Source: Bacillota bacterium
Lineage (GTDB): Bacteria > Bacillota_A > Clostridia > DSM-8532
Assembly (NCBI GenBank): GCA_023424865.1
Contig: JAFADM010000249.1
Span: forward strand, 1-14,561
Reading direction: 5' to 3'
DNA: 14,561 nt
Shown: one piece after another, positions 7,522-13,677 of the stretch
Position numbering within the stretch: the stretch's first letter is position 1
How the letters are laid out: every line of letters starts with the position of its first letter
Position numbers and translations under genes: made by a program
Notes under the pieces: generated by a model
What the model saw: the letters and a program-made list of their open reading frames with translations, nothing else
Told to the model about the DNA's origin: nothing
The model's database searches: none

Positions 7522-8307
7522 ATGAATAGAAAACTGTCAATCCTTTTAGTTGAAGATGATCAGGCGGCGTGCAAAGAGTTCGTTGAACAAACGGAAGAGC
7601 TGGAGGATGTATCGCTTATCGGTGTTACGAATAATTCAACGAAAGCTATTGATTATGTTAAGGACTTTCTGCCGGATGCCATCGTATTGGACCTGGAGCT
7701 TCACAATGGAAGCGGAAATGGATTAATGGTCCTGCAGGAATTAAAGCATCTTCTATTAGATGTTACCCCTTATGTACTCATTACAACCAATAATTCCAGT
7801 GCAATGACCTATGATTATGCACGCCAATTAGGCGCTGATTTCATTATGTCAAAGCACCAGAAGGACTATTCCTCAAAAAATGTGCTGGATTTTTTAAAGA
7901 TGATGAAGCCCGTTATACACAGCCGCAGACAAAACACAGCAGGTGTCCATGCCACTACCGAGTCGCCTGAACAGCGCAATAAAAGAACCGTATCAAAGAT
8001 TATTGCGGATCTTAACCATGTGGGAATCAGCCCCAAGGCTACCGGCTATCAATATCTTATTGATGCCATACGGCTGGTTATAAAGCAGCCCACCCATAAC
8101 CTGTGCAATATTATCGGCGAAAAATACGGAAAAACGGAGTCCAGTGTGGAGCGAGCCATGCAGAACGCCATCAACAAGGCCTGGAGAACCGCAGATATTG
8201 ACGACCTGTTGAAGTATTACACAGCCAGAATAAGCTCAGAGAAAGGCATACCTACCATGACAGAGTTTATTTATTACTATGCGAACAAGATTAAAATGGA
8301 CAATTAA
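7522..8307 (+). CDS. Response regulator with Spo0A-type C-terminal DNA-binding domain (Spo0A paralogue)
   Basis: Cytoplasmic two-component transcription factor, presumably phosphorylated by the GHKL kinase encoded downstream. 261 residues, close to the length of true Spo0A. The receiver domain (about 4-125) has the acidic pair at 12-13, phospho-acceptor Asp57 (IVLDLEL), Thr88/89 and Lys111. The C-terminal part (about 153-258) matches the Spo0A effector domain: HVGISPKATGYQYLIDAIRL, then the recognition helix SSVERAMQNAINKAW (207-221), then GIPTMTEFIYYYANKI. Canonical Spo0A, from memory, reads SRVERAIRHAIEVAW in that helix. The Arg-to-Ser and IRH-to-MQN changes argue for a paralogue with altered DNA specificity, not the master sporulation regulator. 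The partner context (membrane GHKL kinase, no spoIVB upstream) also differs from the usual spo0A locus. Start ATG 7522. Confidence 0.9.
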   Translation: MNRKLSILLVEDDQAACKEFVEQTEELEDVSLIGVTNNSTKAIDYVKDFLPDAIVLDLELHNGSGNGLMVLQELKHLLLDVTPYVLITTNNSSAMTYDYARQLGADFIMSKHQKDYSSKNVLDFLKMMKPVIHSRRQNTAGVHATTESPEQRNKRTVSKIIADLNHVGISPKATGYQYLIDAIRLVIKQPTHNLCNIIGEKYGKTESSVERAMQNAINKAWRTADIDDLLKYYTARISSEKGIPTMTEFIYYYANKIKMDN

Positions 8308-8331
8308 TGGATAACTAAAAGGAAGAAGAGC

Positions 8332-8359
8332 AAAAAAATAAGCCGCACTTTTGTGCGGC
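8332..8359 (-). terminator. Intrinsic terminator of the 15-residue peptide gene
   Basis: Perfect 7-bp stem: on the minus strand GCCGCAC (8359-8353), loop AAAA, GTGCGGC (8348-8342), followed at once by TTATTTTTTTG (8341-8331). On the plus strand no T run follows the stem, so it is oriented for minus-strand transcription. It begins 11 nt after the peptide stop codon and lies just past the 3' end of the convergent Spo0A-like gene. Confidence 0.85.
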
Positions 8360-8370
8360 CGTTGGATGGT

Positions 8371-8418
8371 TTAGATGCTCCACCAGTAATAGAGTTTTTC
8401 CCAAATATACTGCCACAT
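8371..8418 (-). CDS. 15-residue tryptophan-rich peptide, candidate signal or membrane-active peptide
   Basis: Encodes MWQYIWEKLYYWWSI: four Trp, three Tyr, net charge near zero, no Cys and no leader. It is supported as a gene by ATG at 8418, GGGAGG exactly 8 nt upstream (8432-8427), an immediate stop and a strong terminator 11 nt later; transcript about 120 nt. A TATAGT -10-like element (8462-8457) would start RNA near 8450, with a poor -35 next to the 0A-like site at 8486-8494, which suggests activator dependence. It lies antisense between the genes of a Spo0A-like regulator and a membrane GHKL kinase. The WW near the C-terminus recalls streptococcal ComS/XIP pheromones (S. mutans ends GLDWWSL), a resemblance only. 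Alternatives: PSM-like lytic peptide, toxin, or a Trp-sensing leader, the last disfavoured because nothing suitable lies downstream. No homologue known to me. Confidence 0.6.
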   Translation of the reverse strand: MWQYIWEKLYYWWSI

Positions 8419-8449
8419 AAATCTTCCCTCCCGCTAAGTTTTTTTCCTT

Positions 8450-8515
8450 TGACAACACTATATAGGAAGCGGGGGGAAATAGAAGTTTGTTGATGTGTTG
8501 TGCTTTATGTAGATT
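8450..8515. promoter_or_regulatory. Divergent control region between peptide gene and GHKL kinase gene
   Basis: Minus strand: TATAGT at 8462-8457 as the peptide -10, with weak -35 CTTCTA (8485-8480). Plus strand: TTGTTG (8487-8492), 17-nt spacer, TAGATT (8510-8515) as a candidate kinase promoter, start near 8522. TTTGTTGAT (8486-8494), two mismatches from the 0A box, overlaps the plus -35 and abuts the minus -35. A second half-site-like sequence, GTTGTCAAA on the minus strand, is at 8456-8448. Spo0A is known to bind boxes overlapping -35 regions; its use here is inferred. Confidence 0.4.
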
Positions 8516-8546
8516 TTTGTTGTATTATGAATAAGAGGTGATGGGT

Positions 8547-10022
8547 GTGACAGTAACCGTTGTAAAGTATTTCTTCGTAATCCTCTGCTGCTTTAATATT
8601 TTTATAAAGCTATTGCGAATACAGCCGCAAAAAAAGATGAATGTTCAGAGCCTTCTTTTTTCTTTAATGATGGCCTTTGGCTTTTATTTTCTAAGAGCCA
8701 GTGTTCCTCCTCTCAGTATTATTATCGCAACGGGACTGTTCGTATGGTTTGTGAAATATCTTTTCAACATGCCGGTAAACACCTGTGTCACAGCATCCGT
8801 TATCTCATTTGGCATGAGCTACCTTGCTTTTTGGTTTGCAACAGTTGTTATGATTCCGTTTAATTATTCAATTGTATTTATTGCAGGCTTTAAAGAGCTT
8901 TCGGAGCTTATCTTTGTTTGCGGGATAGGTCTGATTCAAATACTGGTAACCACACTTCCCTTTAGATTGCGGCGTCTCAAAAACGGTATGCCCTTTTTGA
9001 CAGAGTTTGGTTCAAGTGAGGTAGGCGTTTACATAAGTGTGTCTCTATTAATCGCCGCATCCTTTTTTGATGTTAATAAAGAAGCCGATATTGTGTATGT
9101 CATTCCGTTTTTCTTTGTTTTCATAAGCGGCTTAACTCTTGTTTTCTGGTGGCGGAACCGTATTGCGAAAAATTACATAGAAAAGGTCAAGGCGAAAGAA
9201 ATTGAGGCCTTGCAAAATACCATTCAGGAAAAGGATGCGGAAATTGAAAAGCTCAAATACCATAATGACGAGCTGGCAAAAATTATTCACAGGGACAATA
9301 AGCTGATCCCGGCCATGGCCTTTTCCGTGAGGGAATTCCTTTTGAATGCCGAGCAGGATGAAGATCGTAAGGCACTGCCCCAGAAAGGAAAGGCCTTATT
9401 AGAGCAGCTAGAGCAACAAACCAAGGAACGAACCGGTATTGTTGAAAGCTATGAATTCAGGGCTAAAAGGCTTCCCTTAACCTATGTTCCCTCCATAGAC
9501 GGCATCCTTTCATACATGCTGCAAAAAGCGAAGGAACACCAGATTGAAATGGATTTATCATTGTCAGGAAGTGTGAAATATTTAACGGAAAACTTTATTA
9601 CCGAAATGGACCTCAAAACCCTGCTGGCGGATTTAATTGAAAATGCCATAATTGCGTCCAAACGACGGGAAAAGAAAAATATTATGGTACATATGGGAAT
9701 TGAAGATAAATGTTATTTGGTTGAGGTTTTTGACAGCGGAGTGCCGTTCACTCTGGAAACCCTTTCACTAATGGGTCTTAAGCGGACAACGACACACGCC
9801 GATGAGGGAGGCAGCGGAATAGGTATCATGACGCTGTTTGAAATTCTTCAGAGAACCCGTGCCAGCCTTGTTATTGAGGAATTCAACGGTCACGGCCTCT
9901 TTACAAAGAAGGTATCACTGTGCTTCGACGGCCTTGGACAGTACAGGATTAAAACGGACAGAGCCGATGAAATCCGGCTGCTGTCCAAACGGGAAGAGCT
10001 TTTGGTTGAGTTTTCAGGCTAA
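8547..10022 (+). CDS. Polytopic membrane sensor kinase, GHKL ATPase type (AgrC-like layout)
   Basis: Likely sensor partner of the upstream Spo0A-like regulator. I choose GTG 8547 (491 residues) because AGAGGTGAT (8534-8542) has good spacing to it; the GTG at 8538 overlaps that site and ATG 8541 is too close. The N-terminal half (about 1-210) has six or seven hydrophobic segments and little loop sequence, as in AgrC-like peptide receptors. A charged coiled coil follows (about 212-245). The dimerisation segment has IIHRDNKLIPAM with candidate phospho-His248; the motif differs from the usual HDYKNH. The ATPase domain shows N-box LLADLIENAIIAS (Asn366), G1 FDSGVPF and G2 GGSGIGIMTLFEIL. No agrB or agrD gene is nearby. 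The ligand may be the adjacent 15-residue peptide, which is inference from position only. Confidence 0.9.
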   Translation: MTVTVVKYFFVILCCFNIFIKLLRIQPQKKMNVQSLLFSLMMAFGFYFLRASVPPLSIIIATGLFVWFVKYLFNMPVNTCVTASVISFGMSYLAFWFATVVMIPFNYSIVFIAGFKELSELIFVCGIGLIQILVTTLPFRLRRLKNGMPFLTEFGSSEVGVYISVSLLIAASFFDVNKEADIVYVIPFFFVFISGLTLVFWWRNRIAKNYIEKVKAKEIEALQNTIQEKDAEIEKLKYHNDELAKIIHRDNKLIPAMAFSVREFLLNAEQDEDRKALPQKGKALLEQLEQQTKERTGIVESYEFRAKRLPLTYVPSIDGILSYMLQKAKEHQIEMDLSLSGSVKYLTENFITEMDLKTLLADLIENAIIASKRREKKNIMVHMGIEDKCYLVEVFDSGVPFTLETLSLMGLKRTTTHADEGGSGIGIMTLFEILQRTRASLVIEEFNGHGLFTKKVSLCFDGLGQYRIKTDRADEIRLLSKREELLVEFSG

Positions 10023-10080
10023 TAAATTTATTATTTATAAGGAGCAATCTAAAGCATAAAAACGTAAATAGATAAAAACG

Positions 10081-10146
10081 TAAACGTAAACGTAAACATA
10101 AACGTAAACATAAACATAAACGTAAACATAAACATAAACATAAACG
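10081..10146. repeat. TAAACR hexanucleotide repeat, 11 units
   Basis: Eleven uninterrupted copies of TAAACG or TAAACA, in order G G A G A A G A A A G at the sixth base, with degenerate units on both sides (from about 10064). It lies between the kinase stop codon and the terminator, thus in the kinase 3' untranslated region. Simple repeats of this kind change length by slippage. The minus-strand frame through it encodes only a repetitive Val-Tyr run and is not a gene. Confidence 0.95.
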
Positions 10147-10149
10147 TAA

Positions 10150-10197
10150 AAAGAAGCCTGCCGGTACTGGTTAACCCCAATACTGACAGGCTTCTTT
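10150..10197. terminator. Bidirectional terminator between kinase (+) and serpin (-) genes
   Basis: AAAGAAGCCTG (10150-10160) pairs perfectly with CAGGCTTCTTT (10187-10197), an 11-bp stem. An inner imperfect stem CCGGTA/TACTGA extends it. The plus strand continues into AATAGCTTATTCTTTTTAG and the minus strand into TTACG after a T run, so it can stop transcripts from both convergent genes. Confidence 0.8.
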
Positions 10198-10277
10198 AAT
10201 AGCTTATTCTTTTTAGCCACTTTTAGCCACGCTTTTTAGATGACATTTTATCAAAAGCTTTACCTAATTTACGCTTG

Positions 10278-11612
10278 TCAAGGCTCATTGACCATGCCGG
10301 TAAACAGCACCTGAGTGCCTGCGTCGTAAGTATCGCTGTACAGCACGAAGACAAAGGGCTTATTGCAATCCATAACAAAAGGCTCTGTGGGCTGGGGCAT
10401 TGACGTGCCATTCGCAGTCATTACCGTTACGGCGGCAGCGGTGGTACCCTTTTCGTCAACCTTGATCACGGCCTTATGCGCCGCATCGGACAGCCAAACA
10501 GGAATGGTTTCTTCCAGCAGGCCGCCTGTCAGAGGAGCAAGCGCCTCATCAAACAGGGGAACGCCAAGTGCCTTCAACGTGTCTGTTAGCTTGAGAATGT
10601 CGCCGTCAATGTTGAAGCGGGGCAGCAGGAGCTTGCCGGTTGCCCGGATGGCGTCGTTTTGAATTTCTTCAAAATAGTCGCTTGTTAAGGACGACAAAAG
10701 TGACGTGGCGTCTCCGTCCTTCGGAAGAAGAATGTAAAGGCCGCCTCCTGAGCTGAATCTTAAGGGCATGGCCTGAAGCTTATCGTCCTCGTAATAGGTT
10801 TGCCCGTCGCCTTCACGGAGCATGTAAAAGGCTTTGGTTTCACCATTGGGTGAGTGGAACGCATCCTCCCGTGTTTCAGAGACGTTGAATTCTCTTTCCC
10901 ATCTGTCGGAGAAGTAAATGGCGTTGGCAATAGCCGCAACCGTTTCCGGATCGAATTCATTTACAATATTTTTAATCAACCCTTCGGTGTTATCGCTTGC
11001 CCAGTTATTGACCGCATCGACGGCTTCCTTTGAGCCAAAATCCACCTTCATGACGCTGCCCCGGTAGTAATCCATAAAGACCTGGGCAAAGGTTTTGTTC
11101 GGGGTTACATTATTGCCAACAAAGAGGGCGTTTGCAATTTTAAGGGGATTGTTATAATCCTTCTCCCCGTATTCTTTTGCAAACTCTTTCTCCCGTACAT
11201 TTGTCAAATCGTACAGCATCCTGGAGGCTGCGATGTTTAAATCCTCCACACTGATGCCGGAGGCATTTAATGCTGTAAGAAGCTCCGTTCTTATGTCCCC
11301 GCTTGTTGCGTTAACCAGGGCAGCCAGGGGAAGCCAAACGGAATAAGGGGAGCTGACCAGGTTTTTATTGCCGGCATCCTCTGCGAGAATCCCGCTTAGC
11401 TTAAATGCAAAATCATTCGCGCCTTTTGCAGCCGCTTGAACGCTGGGGCTTTGTTCGCCTAACACAGGCGCTTGAAGCTCCTTTGCGGTTACAGCCACGA
11501 TACTTGCCGCATCGTTTCCGTTATTCATTATTGTTCTCCCCGTGCATCCGGTCAAAGCGATGGCCCCAAGCAGAAAGGATGCAACGACGGATGCCATTTT
11601 TATGTTTTTCAT
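10278..11612 (-). CDS. Lipoprotein serpin (serine/cysteine protease inhibitor)
   Basis: Suicide inhibitor of proteases expected to be anchored on the outside of the cell. ATG 11612 is chosen because GGAGG lies 9 nt upstream; an in-frame ATG at 11621 directly abuts that site. 444 residues. The signal MKNIKMASVVASFLLGAIALTGC has the lipid Cys at 23 and is followed by a linker of about 40 residues. The serpin fold covers the remaining ~370 residues, the normal size. Family hallmarks are NAIYFSDRWEREFN, KLLLPRFNIDGD, and the hinge EKGTTAAAVT (from about residue 387) with small residues needed for loop insertion. The ending CNKPFVFVLYS ... GTQVLFTGMVNEP is the serpin signature. By counting 17 residues from the hinge Glu, P1 would be near the Thr-Ser of ANGTSM, but the loop is a few residues longer than in antitrypsin, so the scissile bond is uncertain. 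Inhibitory activity is likely from the hinge. Confidence 0.95.
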   Translation of the reverse strand: MKNIKMASVVASFLLGAIALTGCTGRTIMNNGNDAASIVAVTAKELQAPVLGEQSPSVQAAAKGANDFAFKLSGILAEDAGNKNLVSSPYSVWLPLAALVNATSGDIRTELLTALNASGISVEDLNIAASRMLYDLTNVREKEFAKEYGEKDYNNPLKIANALFVGNNVTPNKTFAQVFMDYYRGSVMKVDFGSKEAVDAVNNWASDNTEGLIKNIVNEFDPETVAAIANAIYFSDRWEREFNVSETREDAFHSPNGETKAFYMLREGDGQTYYEDDKLQAMPLRFSSGGGLYILLPKDGDATSLLSSLTSDYFEEIQNDAIRATGKLLLPRFNIDGDILKLTDTLKALGVPLFDEALAPLTGGLLEETIPVWLSDAAHKAVIKVDEKGTTAAAVTVMTANGTSMPQPTEPFVMDCNKPFVFVLYSDTYDAGTQVLFTGMVNEP

Positions 11613-11621
11613 CGGAATCAT

Positions 11622-11856
11622 CCTCCTTTATATAATAAGACGACTCCGGATGCAGTTGGTTCAGATTTGGATTTTACTTAAACTGAATCAGAAGCGGTCC
11701 CTAAACGGCAATCGTGACTGCCTGTATGGGCGGTTTCCACTGGCTTATCGGGAAAAAGCGGCTGATGATCAACCTGTAAATTATGGATAGCGGCTGATGA
11801 ACGTTTGTTTTGAAGAAATGATTGTAATAGGTTGTTGATTGCTTAACCAAGGATGC
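11622..11856. other. Intergenic region between TetR-family gene and serpin gene
   Basis: 235 bp. Contains a 12-bp direct repeat AGCGGCTGATGA (11757-11768 and 11789-11800, 32 bp apart, about three helical turns), a possible paired binding site upstream of the serpin gene. TATTATATAA lies right at the serpin ribosome site and would be too close to serve as its -10. No reading frame with a ribosome site and no clear terminator for the TetR gene. Confidence 0.5.
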
Positions 11857-12438
11857 CTATTGTGTTAATTCTCCTTTGCGCTGCAATGCGCCGCGTATTT
11901 GGTCCTTAATGGTGATATCTATAAATTTAAGAAGCTCGTCGGGAGCCAGTTTTATTTCTCCCAGGAGCCAGCTTTCCACCATTGCCGCCAGCGTAACGGA
12001 ATAATAATGGGTTATAAACTCGCCATAATCCTGGGAAACATTGGGGAGCTGCTCGGCAATGGCATGCACAGTCTTTTCAATAAGAGCATGAATATCATCA
12101 TAGAAAAACCTTTTAAGGTGATGGTGGCCCAAGGAATAAAGGGCGCACAGGCATACCTCTTTATTTTCCTCAATGTAGCGTAAAAGCTGCATAATGCCGT
12201 CCTGCCATAAAAGAACACCCTCATGGCCTGCCATGAGCTTTACCGCTTCCTCCTGATACATCCATTTGACCATGGCGTAAATGTCTTCAAAATGATAATA
12301 AAAGGTTTGGCGGTTGACGCCGCAGTCCTCTGTGATTTCACGTATTGATATTTTTTCGAGAGGCTTTTTTGCCATGTGTTTTTTTAGCGACTGAACCATC
12401 AAACGCTTTGTCATATCGCTGCTTAGTGAATTGGGCAT
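11857..12438 (-). CDS. TetR/AcrR-family transcriptional regulator
   Basis: 193 residues. N-terminal TetR helix-turn-helix at about 10-56: MAKKPLEKISIREITEDCGVNRQTFYYHFEDIYAMVKWM, with the typical RQTFYYHF recognition helix. The rest (about 70-190) is helical and ligand-binding, resembling the TetR subgroup that includes DhaS, with conserved LLRYIEENKE-type and C-terminal LLKFIDITIKDQ segments. The start at 12438 has AGGAGG 7 nt upstream. It is divergent from the small protein/ABC operon, the usual arrangement for a local repressor of that exporter; the inverted and tandem repeats in the shared region are candidate operators. Effector unknown. Confidence 0.93.
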   Translation of the reverse strand: MPNSLSSDMTKRLMVQSLKKHMAKKPLEKISIREITEDCGVNRQTFYYHFEDIYAMVKWMYQEEAVKLMAGHEGVLLWQDGIMQLLRYIEENKEVCLCALYSLGHHHLKRFFYDDIHALIEKTVHAIAEQLPNVSQDYGEFITHYYSVTLAAMVESWLLGEIKLAPDELLKFIDITIKDQIRGALQRKGELTQ

Positions 12439-12461
12439 TATTCTACCTCCTGTAAATAATT

Positions 12462-12490
12462 ATTATATGTCATTGATAATAAAAAAACAA
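12462..12490 (-). promoter_or_regulatory. Promoter of the TetR-family gene
   Basis: Minus strand TTGTTT (12490-12485), 17-nt spacer, perfect TATAAT (12467-12462). Predicted start near 12455, only about 17 nt before the ATG but leaving the AGGAGG intact. Confidence 0.6.
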
Positions 12491-12495
12491 ATACT

Positions 12496-12517
12496 AAAAA
12501 CTTGCTAAAAACTTGCT
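12496..12517. repeat. Tandem 11-bp direct repeat, candidate operator
   Basis: AAAAACTTGCT occurs twice in immediate succession (12496-12506, 12507-12517), just upstream of the -35 of the TetR-family promoter and abutting the large inverted repeat. One-helical-turn spacing makes it a plausible binding site for a regulator. Confidence 0.6.
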
Positions 12518-12571
12518 ATACAATCAGGGGTGATTTGTCGGGTAACGCGACAAATCACCCCTGATTGTATA
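12517..12571. repeat. 24-bp perfect inverted repeat with 7-nt loop
   Basis: Arm 12517-12540 is the exact reverse complement of 12548-12571; the loop is GGTAACG. The arm begins TATACAATCAGGGG. There is no T run on either side, so it is not a standard terminator. It lies in the divergent region between the TetR-family gene and the ABC operon. It could be an operator, a palindromic extragenic element or a miniature mobile element; no flanking target duplication is evident. Confidence 0.9.
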
Positions 12572-12600
12572 TGGATGCAGGTGCTTTTCAGAATTAGAAT
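12572..12600 (+). promoter_or_regulatory. Candidate promoter of the small protein/ABC operon
   Basis: TAGAAT (12595-12600) is a 5/6 match to the -10; 17 nt upstream the -35 position holds TGGATG (3/6). Predicted start near 12607, followed by GGGAGG at 12621 and ATG at 12635. The weak -35 directly abuts the right arm of the inverted repeat, so control through that element is possible. Confidence 0.35.
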
Positions 12601-12634
12601 GAGAGCAACACGAAGTAGATGGGAGGTTTTATTT

Positions 12635-12943
12635 ATGAAATCGAAAGTTTATGACATCGTGCTGCACAGCCCTATGGGGCCTAAAAAAGGAACATTGACC
12701 CTCGTACAAGAGGAGGGCGGATATTCCGCCGATATCTTTCTGATGAAGAACTTAAATCATTTTAAAGCTGCATCGGTACGCGCCAACGAATTTTTGCTCA
12801 CCGGAGCTTTACGGACACTGATTGGAGAGGTGGCTTGTACAGTCAATGTGAAAATTAAGGACGGCATCCTGTCGGCTGTTGCCGATACGGCAAAAGGCAT
12901 TATGAAGGTAGATGGCCGTTTAGCTGAATCCAACAGTGAATAG
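12635..12943 (+). CDS. Small uncharacterised beta-rich protein (102 residues)
   Basis: ATG 12635 is chosen because GGGAGG stands 8 nt upstream; the frame is open further upstream through the inverted repeat but without a ribosome site. The protein begins MKSKVYDIVLHSPMGPKKGTLTL and alternates polar and hydrophobic residues in short strands (GYSADIFLM, EFLLTGALRTLIGEVACTVNVKI, GIMKVDGRL). That suggests a small beta-sheet or lipocalin-like fold. There is no signal peptide, membrane segment or catalytic motif that I recognise. It is the first gene of the operon, 32 bp before the ABC ATPase. I cannot name a family or function; the context suggests a role linked to the exporter substrate. Confidence 0.8.
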   Translation: MKSKVYDIVLHSPMGPKKGTLTLVQEEGGYSADIFLMKNLNHFKAASVRANEFLLTGALRTLIGEVACTVNVKIKDGILSAVADTAKGIMKVDGRLAESNSE

Positions 12944-12975
12944 CAAAAATTACAGAAAGTTAAGGAGTGAAAAAA

Positions 12976-13677
12976 ATGGCTTTTGTTGAGTTCAATAGTG
13001 TCCGCAAAGTATACCAAAGCGGTGAAATAAAGGTTGAGGCGGTCAAGGGCGTTGATTTTGTCATTAATGAAGGGGAGCTTGTCATTATGGTTGGCTCTTC
13101 GGGAGCGGGAAAAACAACGATTCTAAATATGCTTGGCGGCATGGATACCTGCACCTCGGGGGATATCTTTCTTGACGGCTCCCAAATCAGCAAATACAAC
13201 CGTAATCAGCTTATACAGTACCGCCGCGAGGATATCGGATTTGTTTTTCAGTTCTATAATCTGGTCCAGAATTTGACCGCGTTAGAGAATGTTGAGCTTG
13301 CCGCTCAGATCTGCAAGAATCCTCTTGATGCTGAAAAATGCTTAGTTGATGTGGGCTTGGGCGAGCGTATCCATAACTTCCCGGCACAGCTTTCAGGCGG
13401 TGAGCAGCAGCGTGTCGCCATTGCCCGAGCGCTTGCCAAAAATCCAAAGCTGCTGCTATGCGATGAGCCCACGGGTGCCCTGGACTATAAGACCGGCAAA
13501 AACATACTAAAATTATTGCAGGATACCTGTCGCATTAACAATAAAACAGTGGTGATTATCACCCATAACGCTGCATTTGAAGCGATAGGCGACAGAGTGA
13601 TCCGCGTAAATAGCGGAACGGTCACAGAGGTTCGGGAAAACCCCGATCCCATGCCTGCGGAAAGGGTTGAATGGTGA
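12976..13677 (+). CDS. ABC transporter ATP-binding protein, MacB/LolD type
   Basis: Cytoplasmic ATPase driving the FtsX-type permease encoded next. ATG 12976 is preceded by AAGGAG with 8 nt spacing. 233 residues, standard for the family. Walker [10 protein letters not shown] (40-48), Q-loop in [20 protein letters not shown], signature LSGGEQQ (from about 139), Walker [13 protein letters not shown] (about 159-170) and switch His in IITHN. The [16 protein letters not shown] stretch is typical of MacB/LolD/FtsE ATPases. Its stop overlaps the permease ATG by one base (TGATG), indicating coupling. Probable role: efflux of, or resistance to, an antimicrobial peptide or other membrane-acting compound, regulated by the divergent TetR protein. 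Confidence 0.96.
   Translation: MAFVEFNSVRKVYQSGEIKVEAVKGVDFVINEGELVIMVGSSGAGKTTILNMLGGMDTCTSGDIFLDGSQISKYNRNQLIQYRREDIGFVFQFYNLVQNLTALENVELAAQICKNPLDAEKCLVDVGLGERIHNFPAQLSGGEQQRVAIARALAKNPKLLLCDEPTGALDYKTGKNILKLLQDTCRINNKTVVIITHNAAFEAIGDRVIRVNSGTVTEVRENPDPMPAERVEW

Noticed and set aside
8371..8418. trp-type attenuator leader peptide (four Trp codons then a terminator)
   Set aside because: The stop codon is only 11 nt from the terminator, leaving no room for an antiterminator, and the minus strand downstream is antisense to the regulator gene with no tryptophan genes. Kept only as an alternative.
8449..8454. Consensus TTGACA on the plus strand as -35 for the kinase
   Set aside because: At 16-18 nt downstream the sequence is G-rich with no -10. 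The same bases read better as part of a 0A-like half-site on the minus strand.
8523..8528. TATTAT as -10 of the kinase gene
   Set aside because: The resulting start near 8535 would fall inside the Shine-Dalgarno sequence at 8534-8542. The motif is more likely a shared sequence or sits in the leader.
8547..10022. agr system with AgrB/AgrD
   Set aside because: The kinase has an AgrC-like layout, but no AgrB protease and no Cys-containing AgrD-type precursor is encoded nearby, and the regulator is Spo0A-like rather than LytTR.
10035..10220. 61-residue minus-strand frame rich in Val-Tyr
   Set aside because: It is simply the translation of the TAAACR repeat, with no ribosome site, and it crosses the bidirectional terminator.
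12530..12634. 35-residue N-terminal extension of the small protein
   Set aside because: It reads through the inverted repeat and candidate promoter without a ribosome site, whereas ATG 12635 has GGGAGG at good spacing.
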